NCBI GenBank assembly: GCA_050246595.1
Contig: JBFWVT010000034.1
Location: forward strand, 1 to 53,356
Direction of reading: 5' to 3'
Length of the DNA stretch: 53,356 nt
Source: DATARH01 sp050246595
GTDB lineage: Bacteria > Pseudomonadota > Alphaproteobacteria > ATCC43930 > CGMCC-115725
Positions 49,891-53,356 of this stretch are shown here, in pieces (position 1 is the stretch's first letter; the number at the start of each line of letters is the position of its first letter). The notes beneath the pieces are model-generated. The model ran no database searches. It saw nothing but the letters and a program-made list of their open reading frames with translations, and had not been told where the DNA came from. A program made the position numbers and the translations under genes.

Positions 49891-51288
49891 TCAGCTCTGC
49901 AACATGCGGCGTAACAGCTCGACATCCTCGGCCAGCGAGCTGTCGCTGGCGATCAGCTCTTCGATCTTTTTGACTGCGTGCATGACGGTGGTGTGATCAC
50001 GACCACCGAACTTCCGACCGATTTCGGGCAGCGAGCGCGGGGTCAGCTGCTTCGCCAGATACATCGCGACCTGACGCGGTCGCGCAACGACGCGGGCGCG
50101 CCGGGTCGAGGTCATCTCGGCTAGTTTGATATTGAAATGCTGCGCCACCTTGCGCTGGATTTCCTCGATCGTGACGCGCCGCTCGTTGGCGCGAACCAGG
50201 TCGTGCAACAACTCCTGGGCGCTTTCGAGCGTCACATCGCGGCCGATCAGCTGGGCCTGCGCGGTGATCCGGTTGAGCGCGCCCTCCAGTTCGCGGACAT
50301 TCGAGACGATCTTGTGGGCGAGGAACTCCATCACCTTCTGCGGCAGCCTGATGCCGGTCTGCTCGACCTTCGACTGCAGAATCCCGAGCCGCAGCTCGTA
50401 GGTGGTCGGGTGGATGTCCGCGACCAGACCCCAGCCGAGCCGCGAGCGCATCCGCTCCTCGAGCCCCTCCAGATCCGACGGCGATTTGTCGGCCGAAATG
50501 ACAATTTGCCGGTTCTGATCGACCAGTGCATTGAACGTGTGAAAGAATTCTTCCTGTGTCGAATCCTTGCCGCTGATGAATTGCACGTCATCGATCATCA
50601 GAAGATCGACCGAGCGGAATGCTTCCTTGAAATCCATCGTCGATTTGAAGCGCAGCGCCCGGATGAACTGATACATGAACTTCTCGGCCGACAGATAGAT
50701 GACCTTGCGCCCCGGAGCGCGCAGCCGGATATGCCAAGCGATCGCATGCATCAGGTGAGTCTTGCCGAGACCGACGCCGCCGTAGAGGAACAGCGGATTG
50801 AACGGCACGGTCTGCTCCGGGCCGGCGCAGGCTTCGGCGACCCGCCGGGCGGCGGCATGGGCCAATTCGTTTGGTTTGCCGACGATGAAATTCTCGAAGG
50901 TGAAGCGCGCGTCGAGCGGCGCGGAAAGCTGTTCCCTGTCCTCAGCGAGATCGGGGGGGAGATCGGGCGGGCCGGTCTCGCCGGTATTGTCCTCGGAACC
51001 GGGAGCCGGCGAATCGCCGATCGCGACAGGGGTCGCGATCTGCGGATCGACAATCAGCGACAGTTTGACGACAGCCGGGTTCTCGCTCCGCCACAACGCC
51101 AACAGACGGTCGGCATAGTGGTCGGCAATCCAGGTCCGCAGAAAGCGGGTCGGCACCGCGACGACCGCCTCGCCGTTATCGACGCGCTCCACCCTCAGCG
51201 ACTGCAGCCAGGAGCGATAGGCCGTGTCGCCGACCTCGTCCCTGAGGAGGCCGAGCACCCGCTGCAACTCGCTGGTGCCGGAATGCAT
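49891..51288 (-). CDS. dnaA: Chromosomal replication initiator DnaA
   Basis: The protein has 465 residues from ATG 51288. Domain I (LQRVLGLLRDEVGDTAYRSW), a short acidic linker, the AAA+ domain with Walker A LYGGVGLGKTHLMHA and Walker B LLMIDDVQFISG, and the DNA-binding C-terminus with the signature FGGRDHTTVMHAVKKIE. Upstream in-frame codons add 75 residues unlike DnaA and are rejected. Adjacent to rpsT, as in many alphaproteobacteria. Confidence 0.96.
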   Translation of the reverse strand: MHSGTSELQRVLGLLRDEVGDTAYRSWLQSLRVERVDNGEAVVAVPTRFLRTWIADHYADRLLALWRSENPAVVKLSLIVDPQIATPVAIGDSPAPGSEDNTGETGPPDLPPDLAEDREQLSAPLDARFTFENFIVGKPNELAHAAARRVAEACAGPEQTVPFNPLFLYGGVGLGKTHLMHAIAWHIRLRAPGRKVIYLSAEKFMYQFIRALRFKSTMDFKEAFRSVDLLMIDDVQFISGKDSTQEEFFHTFNALVDQNRQIVISADKSPSDLEGLEERMRSRLGWGLVADIHPTTYELRLGILQSKVEQTGIRLPQKVMEFLAHKIVSNVRELEGALNRITAQAQLIGRDVTLESAQELLHDLVRANERRVTIEEIQRKVAQHFNIKLAEMTSTRRARVVARPRQVAMYLAKQLTPRSLPEIGRKFGGRDHTTVMHAVKKIEELIASDSSLAEDVELLRRMLQS

Positions 51289-51712
51289 CGTATCGGCAAC
51301 CGGACTGATCGAAGCTGGTCCTCCCACCGCGCTTTCTCCCCGCCGAACACCTGAATATGCCGTGTCAGGCCGAATGCCGGCGAATAGATCCCTCCACTTG
51401 GCGCAAGTAGATCTCCAAAGCTCCGTAATGCTCGTAAACTCAAGCCAAGCGCAATTCAGGGACGAGCCAAGCGTCCCCTGCCCCGACACGGCGATGCCGG
51501 CCATAGAATGCACAAGCCTCGCGTTTAACTATCTACACGCGATTACGGGAAGCCGATGCAATCGGCTTCGTTGAGCAGACTGTAGTCTCGCCTCGGGATG
51601 CTGGCAATAAGACTGAAAGGCGAACGAAGACGAATCCTGTTCGCCTGTTGCGCGCGTGCATCGCCCGCCATTGCACGCGTCGCGTGCAATGGCTCCATTA
51701 GTTCCCGGCGTC
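51289..51712. promoter_or_regulatory. dnaA upstream region (424 bp)
   Basis: Holds the dnaA promoter and 5' UTR and the rpsT terminator. No gene was recognised. A weak DnaA-box-like CTATCTACA occurs at about 51530-51540 (two mismatches to TTATCCACA), too little to claim an origin. Confidence 0.5.
51668..51692 (-). terminator. Perfect palindrome downstream of rpsT
   Basis: Arms CCATTGCACGCG and CGCGTGCAATGG (12 bp each) flank a single T. It starts 21 bp after the rpsT stop. No U-run follows, so it may be a stem acting as terminator or RNA stabiliser, or a protein site for the dnaA promoter region. Confidence 0.55.
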
Positions 51713-51973
51713 TTAGAGAGCGTTGATGCGGGCGGCGAGACGCGACAGCTTGCGCGCGACAGTATTCCTGTGCAGCACACCCTTCGTGGTCGCCCGATGA
51801 AGCTCGGGCTGGGCGACCCGAAACGCCGACTGCGCGGCCTCCTTGTCGCCGCTGCTGATCGCGCTCTCGACCTTCTTGACAAAAGTTCGCACCCGGCTCA
51901 GGCGGGCGCGGTTTATGGCGGTGCGCTTCTCGGTTTGACGCAGCCGTTTCTCGGCCGATTTGTGATGCGGCAT
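51713..51973 (-). CDS. rpsT: 30S ribosomal protein S20
   Basis: An 86-residue protein with the S20 start MPHHKSAEKRLRQTEKRTAI and the C-terminal LHRNTVARKLSRLAARINAL. Normal length. Transcribed towards dnaA. Confidence 0.96.
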   Translation of the reverse strand: MPHHKSAEKRLRQTEKRTAINRARLSRVRTFVKKVESAISSGDKEAAQSAFRVAQPELHRATTKGVLHRNTVARKLSRLAARINAL

Positions 51974-52037
51974 GTTATCTCGTCACCAGCGGAAAGCTCG
52001 GCACTCTAAGGAGATAGAGCGCCGCCGTCAATCCGAC

Positions 52038-52231
52038 CGGTAGCGGGTCAGTTTGGACTACGACACCGTCATTCCAGGGTGCGGACGCAGCCCGCGAACC
52101 CGGAAACCGGGAACAAGGCTTCGAAAGCTTTGGAAAATTCGGTGTTCATGGATTCCGGGCAAAGCGCGGATCCGTGGGGGCCGCCCCGGAATGATGGTGC
52201 TGTCTGTTACATTCAAACTGACCCGCTACCG
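52038..52231 (-). repeat. MITE-B copy 2, 194 bp with perfect 18-bp terminal inverted repeats
   Basis: CGGTAGCGGGTCAGTTTG (52038-52055) is exactly inverted at 52214-52231. The interior is the reverse complement of copy 1 at 48865-49020, including the segment encoding a would-be MNTEFSKAFEALFPVSGFAG peptide. It has no transposase, so mobility would need one in trans. Its left side neighbours rpsT and its right side interrupts an IS630 transposase remnant. Confidence 0.85.
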
Positions 52232-52236
52232 TTGTC

Positions 52237-52790
52237 AGTCTGCGGCGGCGGATCAGTCCATTGTCGAGAACCGCGATCAGAGGCCGTTCTCGTCCTATGG
52301 TGCCATACGCGGCGCCGAGTCGATCGAGCAGCGCGACAAAGTCGGCGGAATGCTGGGTGACGCTGATATGCACGAGCAGTCGACGTGGACCTTCAGCCCA
52401 CGGGCTTGACGCGCGGGGCGCCGGGTCAAAGGCGCCGAGCATGGCCTGCTTCTTCGCGTGGCCGGGTGCTTCGATGCGCAGGCTGGCGCCGCGCCGGGTC
52501 CGGCGGCGCGCCAGACAGGGAGGGATGAGCGCTTCCGCGTCGAGGAACACCAGATCGATCACCCCCGCTGCGGCCCGGTTCTTCAGATCGGGACCGGCCA
52601 TGGGCGACAAACCCCGTCAGTTCCGCACCGTGCTGACGTGCATTCCGAGAGCCGCGGCAATCCCCTGGCGCGCCGTCCCCCTCCAGCGTCAGCAGGATCG
52701 CCCGTGCCCGATCCGCTGCGCCGACCTCGACAAACAGCGCAACGCGGCGCGTTCCTGATTATCGGCCGCCAGCTTCGACCTCCCGGCATG
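52237..52790 (-). pseudogene. IS630-family transposase remnant
   Basis: On the minus strand, fragments in shifting frames read ERAALRCLSRSAQRIGHGR and GIAAALGMHVSTVRNW (N-terminal HTH part), then GVIDLVFLDAEALIPPCLAR, HAKKQAMLGAF and ADFVALLDRLGAAYG with RPLIAVLDNG, the DDE-region order of IS630 transposases. The first DDE strand reads FLDA-E rather than the usual D-E-S-G-F. The coding sequence stops where MITE-B copy 2 begins. Non-functional. Confidence 0.7.
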
Positions 52791-52855
52791 CTCGGCCTCC
52801 GCAGCCCTCACCCCGGGAAAACAGCCCATCCATCGCCTAATCTCATGCAGTCTGC

Positions 52856-53230
52856 TTAGGAAAGCGCGGCGCGGATCATTTGCAGGCCGCCGATCGCCAG
52901 CACGGCAAGTACGAGCGCCCGGAACACGCCCGGCGGGCAATACCGCCGCAGCCACCGCCCGATCAGCATCCCGACATAGATCGGGACCAGCGCGCCGGCC
53001 GAGACCGCGACATCAGCCCACGACATCGCGCCGGCGCCGCCGAGCGCCAGGAGCAACGTAGCGCCGGCCGCCAGAAACAGAATCGAGATATGCTTGACGA
53101 ACTCGTTCGGGCGCAGGCCGAGGCCGATCAGATACGCGATCAGCGGCGGCCCGAACATACCCGACACGCCGCCCATGATCCCGGCCAGAAGCCCGATCGG
53201 CGGGCCGGCCCACCGCTCCGCCCGGCCATT
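52856..53230 (-). pseudogene. TauE/SafE (TSUP)-family permease, 3' part, cut by an IS
   Basis: About 125 residues resembling the C-terminal half of TSUP anion exporters: GPPIGLLAGIMGGVSGMFGP, the second family repeat, ISILFLAAGATLLLALGG, GALVPIYVGMLIGRWL and a final helix. Members are ~250 residues with the same motif in the first half; that half is absent. The frame passes at about 53230 into IS sequence, next to a TTAA. Probably inactive unless the missing half resumes outside the window. Confidence 0.75.
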
Positions 53231-53238
53231 AAGAACGC

Positions 53239-53356
53239 CTAACAAAACCGCTGGACGCAGCGCCAGCAAATGAGAGCGGCGGCGAGATGATGAAAAGCCT
53301 CCCAGAGGTTGGCGCGTCGCTCGTAGCGGAGGGTGAGGCGGCGGAAGCGGCTGAAC
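53239..53356 (-). mobile_element. IS transposase C-terminus (IS5-like), cut by window end
   Basis: The minus-strand frame ending at TAG 53239-53241 reads FSRFRRLTLRYERRANLWEA then FHHLAAALICWRCVQRFC, the usual tail of IS5-group transposases (F-R-R-x-x-x-R-Y-E-R followed by a hydrophobic helix). Only the last ~38 residues are within the window. It has inserted into the TauE/SafE gene. Confidence 0.75.

Noticed and set aside
51289..51513. 75-codon N-terminal extension of DnaA
   Set aside because: It has no DnaA domain I features and the ATG at 51288 starts right before them.
51289..51712. Chromosomal origin next to dnaA
   Set aside because: Only one weak DnaA-box-like sequence and no box cluster or AT-rich unwinding element; alphaproteobacterial origins are often elsewhere.

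Overview
The window is high-GC DNA from an alphaproteobacterium, most likely in or near the Rhodospirillales. The evidence is a Rhodospirillum-type three-subunit transhydrogenase (pntAA/pntAB/pntB), a guaB–rsmB–guaA neighbourhood, dnaA next to rpsT, a ppx/gppA–rlmE pair, COQ9 and a YgfZ-type protein. Most genes were identified from conserved motifs read in the translations. No database search was run.

Layout. 1-112: tail of an IS630-type transposase. 0.1-3.7 kb: EmrAB-like drug efflux pair divergent from a TetR regulator, with a palindromic operator between them. 3.6-9 kb: leftward genes for a CMD-family protein, an amidohydrolase and an ABC importer (ATPase plus double permease, no binding protein). 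9.1-11.2 kb: peptide deformylase, COQ9 protein, dienelactone hydrolase. 11.2-18 kb: a broken DUF1640 gene, then a tight leftward operon of five glycosyltransferases behind an LpxL-type acyltransferase, probably for lipid A/LPS core. 18.1-19 kb: YgfZ-type protein. 19.1-23.9 kb: a block of visibly lower GC with a sulfotransferase-like protein, a tandem methyltransferase and a secreted GH5 hydrolase. 23.9-31.7 kb: capsule-type genes (LTA-synthase-like protein, SDR, KpsC, a nucleotidyltransferase/HAD fusion, KpsE, KpsT). 31.8-35.2 kb: transhydrogenase. 35.4-40.4 kb: guaA, rsmB, an SRPBCC protein, guaB. 40.7-41.7 kb: cspA, rpsU and two small unknown genes. 41.8-43.6 kb: rlmE and ppx/gppA. 43.9-48.8 kb: HpcH/HpaI aldolase, a small membrane protein, a cyclase fused to an ABC-substrate-binding-like domain, an SMP-30 protein and a 2-hydroxyacid dehydrogenase. 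48.8-53.4 kb: a repeat- and IS-rich end holding tRNA-Phe, dnaA, rpsT, remnants of IS21 and IS630 elements, and a TauE/SafE gene cut by another IS.

The 11.7-31.7 kb region reads as one cell-envelope polysaccharide island. It holds heptosyl- and other glycosyltransferases, a lipid A acyltransferase, KpsC and an incomplete KpsMT-type export set. The foreign-looking 19-24 kb block adds possible decoration (sulfation, methylation) and trimming (GH5) functions.

The points most worth a second look are: the cytoplasmic cyclase fused to a PF04392-like sensor; the GH5 enzyme with a Gly-rich beta module inserted in its barrel; the sugar-nucleotidyltransferase/HAD fusion whose first domain and zinc site look degraded; the in-frame 15-bp repeat expansion in the lpxL gene; and two MITE-like elements with perfect 16-18 bp terminal inverted repeats, one of them present in two inverted copies sitting in IS debris. 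No CRISPR array, prophage or classic defence system was seen.
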